In this document: positions 1 to 9,514 of the stretch, one piece after another
Layout: every line of letters starts with the position of its first letter
Position numbering within the stretch: position 1 is the stretch's first letter
Assembly (NCBI GenBank): GCA_011800155.1
Contig: CM022368.1
Location: forward strand, 2,418,001 to 2,482,000
From: Flammulina velutipes
Lineage: Eukaryota > Basidiomycota > Agaricomycetes > Agaricales > Physalacriaceae
Direction of reading: 5' to 3'
DNA: 64,000 nt
The notes under the pieces: generated by a model
What the model was told of the DNA's origin: nothing
Database searches by the model: none
Seen by the model: the letters and a program-made list of their open reading frames with translations, nothing else
Translations under genes and position numbers: made by a program

Positions 1-225
1 TCGGCCACAAGTCATTCAATCAATTCTCTGTTTCTTGTATTTAAGTAATAGCATTATTATACTTGACTGGAAGGTACAAGTATTATATACTGTCAGAAAG
101 TGTACAATTAGGACTACAAAACACTTATGTAATTGTATGAATTGCAGACACACATCCCAAGTTATAGCCAAAATACTAATTTGACTCGGATTTCTTAGAG
201 ATCTTGTTATCATAATCATGTTTCT
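1..225 (+). repeat. Diverged fragment of repeat family H
   Basis: This stretch matches the interior of the H element at about 38487-38720, sharing long words such as CATTCAATCAATTCTCTGTT and CTTGACTGGAAGGTACAAG with scattered substitutions. No terminal CATCTGG motif is visible, so it is an internal relic, or a copy cut by the window edge. No coding potential is apparent. Bases 226-545 that follow are AT-rich and hold no gene or recognisable repeat that I can support. Confidence 0.7.
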
Positions 226-545
226 GAGCTATTCTAATACAAGCTTTGCATACACTGAGGGAAATATAGGATATTCTGACCATAAAATTTGGTAAAAGTA
301 TGTAAAGTATTTTGACAATATTTTCAATGCCAAAAATGACCTCAAAGGACCCATAAAATCAAGAAGATATGTTGAATTTCGAATATTTAATTCATATTTT
401 TACACTTTAAGCATATCTCTACTAGTTTTGAACCTCTTTCTGGCACTAAAAATATGGTAAAGAAATTTTACATACTTTCAGCACTTTTTGATGTCAAAAT
501 ATTGTGCCCTTTTCCCAGTGATACAGTTTATTAAAGGCATGTAAA

Positions 546-1253
546 TAGGCCTTTAAGGTCTGGTCCTATGGACTGCCAAATGACTGCCAACTGGACCGGA
601 CCGGACCGCAAAAAGACCGCCAAGAGAAAAAGACCGGTCGGAAAAAAGACTGGTCCCAGTTGGCAGTCCTGAGGTTGGATGAGAATATTTAGGACTGCCA
701 AAAGACCGGTACAACCAGTCGTGGACCGGTCCATAGTAAAACGGACTACCAAAGGGTGTTCGGACATATTGTAGCTAGTTTAGAGTACAAAAACATATAT
801 TTCAGCTCATATATCAAGTTGAATTGAATAATTACAATGTTTACCCTCTCAAATGAACACTTGAATACATAATTATGAGTTGAAATTTTGAGGATAACAT
901 AGTATATTGCATAAAGTTACCATATATAATAAGACATTGTGGTCTAGTGGTTAGAACACCTCAATTTCACCTATATTAGGTGAGGTCTTGAGTTCAATCC
1001 TTACTAGATACACATTTTTGTGTACGTGACTCGACCTTGGGATGCGCTATGCAACAGTTGGACTGCAGTCTGGACCAGCCCCCAGTTCAACCGGTTGGAC
1101 TGGAAAGACTGGACTGCAGTTGTGACGGTCTAATTAAAAGACCGGTCCCGGTTGATGGTCCTTCCAAAAAGAAGAAAATAAAGGACTGCCCCGGTTGGCG
1201 GTCCTTGAAAAAAAAGGAAAAAGACCGGACCGAGACTGGAACTTAAAGCCCTA
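546..1253 (+). mobile_element. hAT-type MITE, family A, copy A1
   Basis: A 708-bp non-autonomous element. It starts TAGGCCTTTAAGGTCTGG and ends in the inverted form CTTAAAGCCCTA. It is flanked on both sides by the 8-bp duplication CATGTAAA (538-545 and 1254-1261), the TSD length of hAT transposases. Both ends are crowded with GACCGG/CCGGTC words, the middle is AT-rich, and a tRNA-like module lies at about 936-1005. Full-length sister copies are at 32490-33206, 39780-40495, 42110-42826 and 49931-50648. Any short open frames in it are read-through of the repeat, not genes. Confidence 0.9.
936..1005 (+). other. tRNA-like internal Pol III promoter module in A1
   Basis: TGGTCTAGTGGTTAGAAC (from about 940) fits the tRNA A box and GAGTTCAATCC (about 990-1000) fits the B box, at about tRNA spacing. 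The overall look resembles a tRNA-Glu body (TTTCAC in the anticodon region). There is no convincing acceptor stem, so this is a tRNA-derived, SINE-like module, not a functional tRNA. It recurs in the other A copies. Confidence 0.6.
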
Positions 1254-1349
1254 CATGTAAAGATAACCCAAGATGACATTAGTCAGCTCTAACTATAGAT
1301 AACTTAAGTACTCTCGGTATAGGGAGTCGCCAAAAGCGAGCCCGGCGTC

Positions 1350-1776
1350 TAGGGTTTCAAGGTCAAGTCAAAGTGACTGTGAATGACCATTAACTTAGCT
1401 TGACTTGACTGCAGTTAAGGGTTTCGGTCAAGGTTTGGTCAAGGGTTAAGGGCAGTCAAGGTCACAGGTCAAGGCTAATCTTGAGAAATCTTTGACTGGT
1501 CCCTGTTGGTCAATGATTTTAATCAAGGTTAAATACTAAAACTATCTGAAACAGCCTAATACATGATAATAATAGTAGTTTAGTAGTTATTGACTGGTCA
1601 TAACTCTTAACTTGACTGCAATTAACTGAATTTTAACTTGACTGATGTAAATCGGTCAAGGATTTTGACCGGTTAAAGTTAAGGTCAAGAGAAATCAAGG
1701 ATTTTTCTTGACTGGTTAAGGTCAGGTCAAGAGAAATTTGGTGAATAACCTGACTTGACTTGACTTTAAAACCCTA
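1350..1776 (+). mobile_element. hAT-type MITE, family E, copy E1
   Basis: Starts TAGGGTTTCAAGGTCAAG and ends ACTTTAAAACCCTA, giving imperfect terminal inverted repeats. The body is dominated by GTCAAG/CTTGAC words in both orientations. Flanks share GCGTC directly outside both ends, but a full 8-bp duplication is not preserved. Another full copy, in the opposite orientation, is at 54731-55158 and a partial one at 13734-14006. Confidence 0.75.
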
Positions 1777-2148
1777 GCGTCGAGCCTCTTCGTGGCCCGA
1801 GAGACTAGTACTACCTCTGGGAGGGGGAAGCTAATAACGACGCGCCTACACCAGGGCACCCCCACCGGGGTAAGTGGCACGTGTGGCACACGTGTTAACG
1901 TGCCTGAGATGACGGATACACGCTCCCTCTCGATAACACCATTTCAACGAGTCCCAACATCGACCCCACCACCGAAGTTTGGAAGCTGCACCGATGCACC
2001 GACTCATGTCGACGAAGACGACGACCGCTTTCGCCACTCGATGTCAAAGAAACAAAGACATTATGCCAAACTGGAGCCACTGCAGTATAATCACATCGTG
2101 GCAACATAAAGAAAGAGCCTTTCAAAGAGAATGAAAAAGGGCCTTTGT
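1777..2148. other. Unassigned GC-richer segment between elements
   Basis: A 105-codon open frame on the plus strand (1792-2109) and overlapping frames on the minus strand occur here. None has a recognisable domain or clear splice context. It may be a relic of host coding sequence between two insertions; I see no firm gene. Confidence 0.3.
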
Positions 2149-2822
2149 TAGGGTTTCAAGGTCTGGTTACAAGACTGGTAAAAGACCGGTGACCGAACCG
2201 GACCGAACCGGTCACGTAACCATCACGTCACGTAACCGGTCACCGGTTTGAACCGGTCACGGTTACCGGTTCACACCTTAGATGAGATTTTGAAAGACCG
2301 GCAAAAGACCAGTTAGACCGGTCAGACCGGGGACCAAGCTCAAAGTCCAAAAAAGTTGAAAAGACTCGTGTCTCCGCGAGTTTTTTTTGATTTTAATAAG
2401 TCAGCATTAGCTTTCTATCACTATTGTCAATAGTAAAAGTTGTTTGTATTCATTAAACACACATTATAAAAAAAACTAGCGGCGTGGGAAAGTTGAAGAT
2501 AGTCATATTCAACTGTGGCCAAGGTAGTAGGTAAGGGTATCTAATGTATATTGAGTCTGTGTAATAATTCCCTTGTGGCTCAGTTGTTAAAGCACTATAA
2601 AAGTGTCAATACTCCTGAGGTCACTCGTTCAAACCCTGTTAAAGCCAACAGTTTTCACGGTCTGACTAGTTCTGAACCAGTCAAACCGGGCCCGCGGTCT
2701 AACCGGTCTTGACCACTGTAACTGGATAGGACTGGGACCGGTTTGGCAGTTAGACTGGTCACGGTTCCGGTTTCACGCGGTTTCAAAATTTTAATACTCC
2801 AAGAACAGACACGAGGCACAGT
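2149..2822 (+). mobile_element. hAT-type MITE relative, family J, right end not resolved
   Basis: Begins TAGGGTTTCAAGGTCTGG, the shared hAT-MITE start. It is filled with ACCGGTC/GACCGG words and contains a hairpin-forming GACTCGTGTCTCCGCGAGTT at about 2363-2384, also present in family B. A tRNA-like A box (about 2576-2593) and B box (CGTTCAAACCC, 2626-2636) follow. The expected CTA-type right end and matching 8-bp duplication were not found before A2 begins, so the right boundary is uncertain. Confidence 0.55.
2570..2640 (+). other. tRNA-like A/B box module in family J
   Basis: TGGCTCAGTTGTTAAAGC followed about 50 nt later by CGTTCAAACCC gives the spacing and consensus of internal Pol III promoter boxes. 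The sequence differs from the module in family A, suggesting an independent tRNA origin. Confidence 0.5.
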
Positions 2823-3238
2823 TAGGCCTTTAAGGTCCGGTCCTATGGACTGCCAAACGACTGCCAACTGGACCGGACCGGACTGCAAAAAGACCGCCAA
2901 GAGAAAAAGACTGGTCCCAGTTGGCAGTCCTGAGGTCGGATGAGAATATTTAGGACTGCCAAAAGACCGGTACAACCAGTTGTGGACCGGTCTATAGTAA
3001 AACGGACTACCAAAGGGTGTGCCAACATATTTTAGCTAGTTTAGAGTACAAAAACATATATTTCAGCACATATGTCAAGCTGAATTGAATAATTACAATG
3101 TTTACCCTCTCAAACGAACACTTGAATATATAATAGTGAGTTGAAATTTAGACGATGACATAGTATATTGCATAAAGTTCCTACATATAACAAGACACTG
3201 TGGTCTAGTAGTTAGAACACCTCAATTTCACCTGTAAT
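2823..3238 (+). mobile_element. hAT-type MITE, family A, 5' part (A2)
   Basis: Nearly identical to A1 from its TAGGCCTTTAAGG start through the tRNA-like A box. It is broken at the point where other A copies read CACCTGTAATAGG, because B1 begins directly after CACCTGTAAT. The right third of A2 is not found downstream, so it was lost in a later rearrangement. Confidence 0.8.
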
Positions 3239-4123
3239 TAGAGCTTCAAGGTCCGGTTCACAGGACTGCCAATGACCGGTGAACTGGACTGGACCGGACC
3301 CAGAAAAGACCGGACCGTATAAGGACTGGGTACCGGTTCGAACCAGTCACGGTCCGTGGTCCTGGGAAAAGAGAGAATTTTACAGGACCGGTAAAAGACT
3401 GCTAGGACCGGTCCTGAACCAGTTCAGAAGAGTATATGATACAGGATCAATACTCATGCTCTAGAAGCTGGGGCTTTGGGTCCTAAGTGAGATTATGATG
3501 GAAATAGAAAGCTATAATAGATATATAGAACATATTACAAAAGAGTTTATGCAGTACTACTATATCAAAAGCTACTACCTAGTAGTGTAACATGTGCTGA
3601 TCAATAGATTTCTTACATTTGACAATTTTCTAGCATACATATACTGTTCTAGATGCATCTGGTATAGACAAGATAGTGAAATATATAATAGAAGACTGGT
3701 TCTTATTGAATTACTAGATGAGTATTATACTAGTACGGCCTACCGTGGGAAGATGTTGGTCCAGTTCTGTGTTCCCACGCTTCACTCAACTATTTTCAAA
3801 ACATGCAATTAATTATTAGAATGATCTTTTATCAAGAAGATTAGTGATATATGTTGATATAAACTTAATAAAATCAAAAAACTCGCAAAGACACGAGTCT
3901 TTTGACAAAAATCCACCAGTTTGACTGGTTTAACTGCAGTTCGGACCGTTGAACGGTCTGACCGGTCTAACTACTATAACCGGACTGCGGTCCTAGCGGT
4001 CCTGATTTAGGACCGGTCCCGGTCTGCGGTCCTTGAAATCTGAGAAAATCTGAGGACCGGCCGGTCTGCGGTTCTCAAATTTTAAGATAAAAAGACCGGA
4101 CCGGACCGGACTTTTAAGCTCTA
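3239..4123 (+). mobile_element. hAT-type MITE, family B, full-length copy B1
   Basis: An 885-bp element starting TAGAGCTTCAAGGTCCGG and ending GACTTTTAAGCTCTA. The sister copy at 30813-31695 is 883 bp and lies in reverse orientation. The 8-bp flanks here do not match (CCTGTAAT left, GCTATAAT right). The left flank is family A sequence and the right flank is family B sequence, which points to recombination between two nested B copies. It contains the hairpin word CTCGCAAAGACACGAG near 3883. Confidence 0.85.
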
Positions 4124-4733
4124 GCTATAATAGACATGTAGAACATATCACAAAAGAGTTTATGCAGCACTACTTCATTAAAATCTACGACATGATAGTA
4201 TACTTTATGCATGTTAGTAAATTTCTTACATTTGACAATTTTCTAACATATATATAACATTCTAGATGCACCTAGTATAGATAGAAAAGTAGGATATGTA
4301 GCAGAAGACTGGTTCTTATTGAATTACTATCTGTATCAGTATGATTACTTGGACTCGAGATAAGCATGTGAAATTTGTGAGCTATATAAGACATTGTAAG
4401 TAGACAACTAAAGATAAAAAGTGTAGTTAACATTGGTGTTGCTCATTTAGACTCCATCTAAGCTACCAAATTTATGTAGTTCAAGGAGTTTTAAGTTGAA
4501 TGATACAGATATTGTGCTATTTAGTCTGTTTATATAGGAAATACACTTAAATAGCAGTTCGACCGGTTCGACCGGTTATTTAGCAGTCCGACATTTTCCA
4601 GGAAAATGGTCGAACCTCAGACCGGACCGGTCGGTTATCCAGACCGCTACCCCTAGCGGTCCGGTTCATTGCAGTCCGGGTCCGGTCGGGTTTGTGGTTC
4701 CTTGGCAGTTCGACAGACCGGACTTTTAAGCTC
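4124..4733 (+). mobile_element. Right-hand remnant of a second B-like element
   Basis: Bases 4124-4350 repeat the interior of family B (GCTATAATAGACATGTAGAAC and the following 150 nt). Bases 4540-4733 carry GACCGG-rich sequence ending GACTTTTAAGCTCTA, the usual B right terminus. A related right end occurs at about 59517-59597. The left half is missing. The LINE begins immediately after this terminus. Confidence 0.6.
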
Positions 4734-4753
4734 TAAAAACGGGAACCCGAGAC

Positions 4754-6982
4754 GTGAAAACATGGTCATTAATACCAGGACGAGCCATGCTGGTACAACT
4801 ACCATGGCATCAGGACAAGCTACTAACAATACTATGCGTATACGCACCTAACTCAAGAAGAGAGAATGAAGACTTCTGGATTGAACTGACAAGACTCTTT
4901 GAGACACTTAGACTACCGAAAATCGACATGATGCTCGGAGATTTCAACCTAACAGAAGACAAGATCGATCGATACCCGGAGAGCGAGGACAGTGCAAGAG
5001 CCATAGGCGCTTTCCGAGACTTTAAAGGAATGTTCAGAACACCCATGGTGGACGGCTGGAGAGGAGAAAACCCAGATAGACGTGAATATACATGGAAAAG
5101 CAAGTCAAGAATCGACAGGATTTATACAACAGCCACTTTAGCGAAAACGACGAGGGAATGGAGAATTGAGGAAAGCACCATAAAAACAGACCATCGCATG
5201 GTATCAGCAATGGTGACCGACCCAAGTGTCCCATATATAGGAGAAGGAAGGAAAGTCCTAAACCTTAGACTGCTAAAGGACAAGAAATTCACCCAAAAAC
5301 TCGCAGAAGAGGGTAGGCGGGCGCTCCAAGAGATGGTAGAAGCAGAAGGAACGTCGGCACAAAGGATCTTCAAGACCTTCAAAGGATTAGTAATGGAACA
5401 CGCCAGACAGAGAGAGAAACAAACTGTCCCAAAAATTGATAAAGATATACAAGAATGGGAGGCCAAACTGGAGATACAGCTTGACTCGCCAGACACCAAC
5501 GAAGATATCCAGATAGTAAGCATCGTGCTCATGAAAGAGAAAATCAGAGCGTTGAAGACCTCTAAGCACGCAAATAGACAAATGGCGACGGCGGTCAAGA
5601 ATGCACTAGAAGGCAAAACCGTCAGTAAATATTGGTCTAATATAAACAAAGCAAAGAAGACGAGAGATATCATGTATAGATTAAAGATACCCGATACACA
5701 CCCACTCGAAAAAGCCAAAAGATCAGACAAAATGGCGGAAGTGGCAAGAAAATACCACAACAATATACAAACGGCAGACATTCCCCACAGAAATGAAGCC
5801 AACCGAGAGGACGTGATTCAGGAAGTTCTAGCAAACGTGGAGACCTCGGTACCGCCCGAAAAGAAACCCGGACTAAACCCATCAGTAACGGAAGAGGAAA
5901 TAGAAAAAGCAATAAGGAAGGCAGAAAATGGGAGAGCCCCAGGACTAGACGGCTTCGCATACGAAATCTGGAAATGGATCCTAGCTAAATTCCAGGCGCA
6001 GAAAAGGGACAGGAACGAGAGTGACGAACCTAAAATGTTTGACGTCCTGAAGATGCTCCAACTACTCTTTAATAACATCGCCACACAAGGAGTCGACAAG
6101 AAATCCGACTTTGCCGAGGGCTGGATGTGCCCAATCTACAAAAAGGGGGATAAAGAGGAAATTGCAAACTACCGCCCCATCACACTCCTCAACACTGAAT
6201 ACAAAATATACTCCAAAATACTCACTGAAAAGCTAAAAACTGTAGCGCCACAACTTATCCACATGGACCAAGCTGGTTTCGTAGAGGGTCGCAGCATAGC
6301 GGATCAAATATTACTGGTGTGTTCGACACTGGAATATGGAGAAATCGAAGGCATAAATGGAGCCATAGTAGCCCTAGACCAGGAAAAAGCCTATGACAAA
6401 ATCACACACGACTACCTCTGGCGAGCTTTGCGCAAATTTGGAATACCTGAAAACTTCATAACAACCGTCAAAAATATATATGGAAAAGCCGAAACAAGAG
6501 TGATGATAAACGGAGTACTCAGCGAAAAATTCAAGGTGATGAGGGGAGTAAGACAAGGAGACCCGTTATCGTGTCTCCTTTTTAACCTAGCAATCGAGCC
6601 GCTGGCATGTATGCTACGAAAATCCACATTAAGAGGAATATGCGCCGAGGGCGTGACAGAACAAGTGATTGTCAAGCTTTTCGCGGACGATACCGCAGTA
6701 ACCCTAGTAGCGAACGATGACTTCAGAATGCTAACCCGGATCCTAGACAAATGGTGCCTAGCAGCAAGAGCGAAGTTCAACAACGCAAAAATAGAAATCG
6801 TACCTTATGGAACAGAAAGCTACAGAAAGGAAGTCTTCGAAACACGAAAGCTAAACCCACAAGCCCAAGAGATACCAGCAGGAATGCACATAGTTAAAGA
6901 TAAACAGTCCATCCGATACCTTGGAGGCAGAGTAGGAAACGGCATCGAAGCAGCATCACCATGGACACCCTTCTTTCGCTAG
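4754..6982 (+). CDS. LINE ORF2 N-terminal portion: endonuclease-reverse transcriptase
   Basis: A 742-codon open frame. Endonuclease motifs are LGDFNLTEDKIDR (about residue 62), SRIDRIYTT and a TDHRMV motif carrying the catalytic DH pair. RT blocks follow: NGRAPGLDGFAYEIW, YKKGDKEEIANYRPITLLN, QAGFVEGRSIADQ, a GAIVALDQEKAYDKI block, GVRQGDPLSCLLFN and the catalytic FADD (KLFADDTAV). The true LINE frame is collinear to ...ASPWTP at 6970; the last four codons and stop are read from inverted sequence. The start methionine is internal; the real N-terminus is missing. Function: target-site nicking and target-primed reverse transcription. Confidence 0.9.
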   Translation: MKTWSLIPGRAMLVQLPWHQDKLLTILCVYAPNSRRENEDFWIELTRLFETLRLPKIDMMLGDFNLTEDKIDRYPESEDSARAIGAFRDFKGMFRTPMVDGWRGENPDRREYTWKSKSRIDRIYTTATLAKTTREWRIEESTIKTDHRMVSAMVTDPSVPYIGEGRKVLNLRLLKDKKFTQKLAEEGRRALQEMVEAEGTSAQRIFKTFKGLVMEHARQREKQTVPKIDKDIQEWEAKLEIQLDSPDTNEDIQIVSIVLMKEKIRALKTSKHANRQMATAVKNALEGKTVSKYWSNINKAKKTRDIMYRLKIPDTHPLEKAKRSDKMAEVARKYHNNIQTADIPHRNEANREDVIQEVLANVETSVPPEKKPGLNPSVTEEEIEKAIRKAENGRAPGLDGFAYEIWKWILAKFQAQKRDRNESDEPKMFDVLKMLQLLFNNIATQGVDKKSDFAEGWMCPIYKKGDKEEIANYRPITLLNTEYKIYSKILTEKLKTVAPQLIHMDQAGFVEGRSIADQILLVCSTLEYGEIEGINGAIVALDQEKAYDKITHDYLWRALRKFGIPENFITTVKNIYGKAETRVMINGVLSEKFKVMRGVRQGDPLSCLLFNLAIEPLACMLRKSTLRGICAEGVTEQVIVKLFADDTAVTLVANDDFRMLTRILDKWCLAARAKFNNAKIEIVPYGTESYRKEVFETRKLNPQAQEIPAGMHIVKDKQSIRYLGGRVGNGIEAASPWTPFFR

Positions 6983-8410
6983 GCATTTGGCTTTGCCTAG
7001 GTCTGGATCTGTCTTTTTCCTGATATGCGCCAGGTATGTTTTGCCTTCTCTTTTCTTCAGCGCCGCTGCTAATTTTCGCAGTTCGTTCCCGTGTTTAGTC
7101 TGCGTCCAGTTTGTATCCTCCATGTATCCGAGTCTGGTCGTGAGGCAATCTATGATTCTTTTATTCATTGTGCGTATCGTGGTTGCTTCACCGTCGGGTA
7201 TTCTTGTTAGGGCTTCTCTGATCGCCCATATACTGCCTACCTCTGGGTGTTTCGTACCTTTCGGCATTCTTATCGCTATTTTGACGTTGTTTTCTCCACG
7301 TATTTGGGCCCCGGCGCCTACTATGGGGTCTCCTGTCGCGTCTGATGATACGGTGCCCTCCGCTGTTATCGTTGTTTCTGGGTTCATTGCCCTTCTGTGT
7401 TCGGTTGGCTCTTTTTGGCGGGTCTTCGTTACTTCCGACTGTGACATGAAGCAGCGGAAAATGCCTCCTATGGAGTCTGATATTCGGTTGTGTCGACGGA
7501 AAGGGGTTTTTGGCTCGTCTTCGCCTTCTTGGTTGGCCTCTTCTTCTGCTTGTGCGTCTTCTTGGCGGTTTGGTATTGGTGCTCATTTCCCTTCTATCAG
7601 ATTCACCATTGTGGCTGCAAGTTTACAGCATTTGTGCGGGTTTTCACATTTCTTGCTTGTTCTGTCAAGTTTGCATTCGTCGCATGCGCAGTTTCGTCTT
7701 TTCTTGTGTCGAGGAGTTCCAAGACGGTTTATGATGGTTTTAGCTTCACCCACAGTTTGAATTTTGTGGTTTTTTCTCAGGCAAACTGCAGCGCTGGTCG
7801 ACTGCTTCATCTTCATCGCTCTTGTTTGCGGCGTTCCGATGTGAAACCATAGTGGCATTCAGTCTTTTTCGTCTTCAGTGGGGTCAACTGTGTCGATCGC
7901 AACCCCGTGTTTTTCTGCTGTCGTTAGTAGGTTTCTTGCTATTGTTGCCTCGTTCGGGAGTTCTCTTTTGCTCGATTTCCACTGTTGTGCAAAAGGCATG
8001 TATCTCGCACTCGTCCCGATTGTTCCACTGTTTGCGGTGACGTTCCGTTTGATGATTTGGTCAATTAAGAAAGGCCAGGATGCTCTCTTTTCGCCGTGAT
8101 TTAGGTATGTCTTCAGTTTCATGAGTTCTATCGCCTTGTTTCTTGATTCAATGTCTACTAGGTTCAGGCCTCCTCTTCCTCTCTCGTCATATAGGATTCT
8201 CATGTCGACCTTGGATGCTACCGGTGAGTCCTACATAAATGACCGTATAATTTTAACCAGCTCTTTTTCTATAGTTTTCGGCATTGATTGAACCATCAAC
8301 ATGTACTGTGTCATTCCCGCTGGGATATATTGACTTACAATTTTCCGACCTTGTATTGTTAGATGGCTTTGTCCCCATCTCTCCAGGTTCGTCTCTACTT
8401 TTTCCAGTAT
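6971..8410 (-). pseudogene. Inverted middle segment of the LINE ORF2 (RT thumb to RNase H)
   Basis: Read on the minus strand from 8410 to 6971 this continues the LINE protein exactly: plus-strand ...SPWTP joins ILEKVETNLERWGQ, and the segment's end ...KCLAKE joins GLRKPDATEEP at 8411. The segment is 1,440 bp (480 codons), so both joins are in frame. It includes the conserved GGLNLVDIESRNKAIELMK region, a Cys-rich stretch (CACDECKLD...CENPHKCC) and an RNase H-like part with SSDATGDPIVGAGAQI and EVGSIWAIREAL. Stops interrupt it at 8231-8233 (TAG), 7859-7861 (TGA) and 7583-7585 (TGA). Open frames on the plus strand here are antisense shadows. Confidence 0.88.
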
Positions 8411-9268
8411 GGATTGAGGAAACCCGACGCAACCGAGGAACCAACGGTGGCTAGAGATTATCTCACCAAAGGAGTACACATGCAAAGCATGACACAGAAC
8501 GAAGCATATAGGATCATTAAACAGAGAAAGCAAAACAAAGTCCCGAAGAGGAGAGGAACAGCCATGAACGTTGAACGGGCCCAATGGGCAATAAAGGAGA
8601 ACACAGGGAAGTTCCCAAACGAAGAAGCACTATGGAAAGATGTACGAAGCCCGTCCATGAGAGTCAACATCCGTGCTTTTTTCTGGAAGATGATGCATGA
8701 CGCCCAAAAACTTGGTAAACAATGGAACTACTCACAAACACCCCAACGTGGAGACTGCCCCGAATGCGGAGGGCACGAATCGATGGAACACATCCTCCTC
8801 GACTGCAATATCCCAGGACAAGACATACTATGGAACAAAGTAAGAGCGCTGTGGGAAGCAAACAGCAGTGAATGGATGCCACCTACGATGGGCATGATTC
8901 TCGCCTGCAGGTCGATAAAAGCAAAACCAGAGAACCCAGGAGCCACACGACTACAAATAATCCTGATCTCGGAAACCGCCTTCCTACTGTGGAAACTCAG
9001 GAATGAAAGAAGGATTGCTGGACAAGACGACCCGATAGCATGGCAATCCGAAGACGAAATCATGAATAGATGGAAACACGCAATGAACAGCCGACTAATC
9101 ATGGACCGAGTCATGGCAAACCCAGCTAGATATGGGAAGAAAGCTCTACAACAAGAGCTAGTCGCGGAAACATGGAAAGGTACTTTGATGAACGAGGAGA
9201 CGCTACCCGCCGATTGGGTTAGCGCAAAGGGGGTTTTAGCGGGTATTAAGTTCGGACACCGGACCTGA
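8411..9268 (+). CDS. LINE ORF2 C-terminal portion with zf-RVT-type finger
   Basis: Uninterrupted frame ending at TGA 9266-9268. Open sequence extends upstream into the inverted segment, but the authentic LINE frame begins at GLRKPDATEEP. It contains CPECGGHESMEHILLDC, the Cys/His finger seen at the C-terminus of many LINE RT proteins, followed by a Trp-rich tail (FLLWKLRNERR). Together with 4754-6970 it would flank the inverted segment in one protein of roughly 1,500 residues. Confidence 0.85.
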   Translation, partial: GLRKPDATEEPTVARDYLTKGVHMQSMTQNEAYRIIKQRKQNKVPKRRGTAMNVERAQWAIKENTGKFPNEEALWKDVRSPSMRVNIRAFFWKMMHDAQKLGKQWNYSQTPQRGDCPECGGHESMEHILLDCNIPGQDILWNKVRALWEANSSEWMPPTMGMILACRSIKAKPENPGATRLQIILISETAFLLWKLRNERRIAGQDDPIAWQSEDEIMNRWKHAMNSRLIMDRVMANPARYGKKALQQELVAETWKGTLMNEETLPADWVSAKGVLAGIKFGHRT

Positions 9269-9514
9269 GTCCCGCACTACCGCACAACAGCGGTGTGCAT
9301 AAATGCATTTCCTCCTAGTAACCTCGATGTACCTGACTCTCTTAAAAATACACTTTATGATTATGCACCTATGCCCTATGCTTTCCTCTCTACTATTTAT
9401 TCAAAGGGTGCAAATCCCACAACCCAGCGGGTCCGACGAGTAGACATGTGTCTAACTGCGAAGGACTATTTAAACGCTCAACCAAAAAAAAAAAATAACT
9501 TAAGTAACCTATGA
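9269..9514 (+). other. LINE 3' UTR, poly(A) and short flank
   Basis: Bases 9269-9483 are the 3' untranslated part of the LINE and 9484-9495 its A-tail. Bases 9496-9514 are flanking sequence before element G1. No independent gene is supported. Confidence 0.7.

Larger units (their letters stand above)
4734..9495 (+). mobile_element. LINE (non-LTR) retrotransposon, 5'-truncated, internally inverted, poly(A)-tailed
   Basis: Encodes in order: the C-terminal part of an AP-type endonuclease, reverse transcriptase, a post-RT region, an RNase H-like region and a CCHC-type zinc-finger tail. It ends in a run of 12 A at 9484-9495. The N-terminal third of the endonuclease and any ORF1 are absent, consistent with incomplete reverse transcription from the 3' end. 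Bases 6971-8410 are inverted relative to the rest. No clear TSD was found. Three in-frame stops lie in the inverted part, so the copy is dead. Confidence 0.9.

Noticed and set aside
940..1005. Possible functional tRNA gene
   Set aside because: A and B boxes are good but no acceptor stem closes, and the module sits inside a mobile element in all copies.
1037..1246. Similar 70-residue frames repeated at several places (also 32497-32715, 39787-40005, 42601-42819)
   Set aside because: They are read-through of the right part of MITE A; the element is non-coding and the frames change between copies.
5122..5802. 226-codon minus-strand open frame rich in Leu/Ser
   Set aside because: It lies antisense to the LINE endonuclease-RT frame, which has clear motifs; the composition is that of a shadow frame.
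6987..7760. 257-codon plus-strand open frame, hydrophobic
   Set aside because: Antisense to the inverted LINE segment, whose minus-strand reading joins perfectly to both LINE parts.
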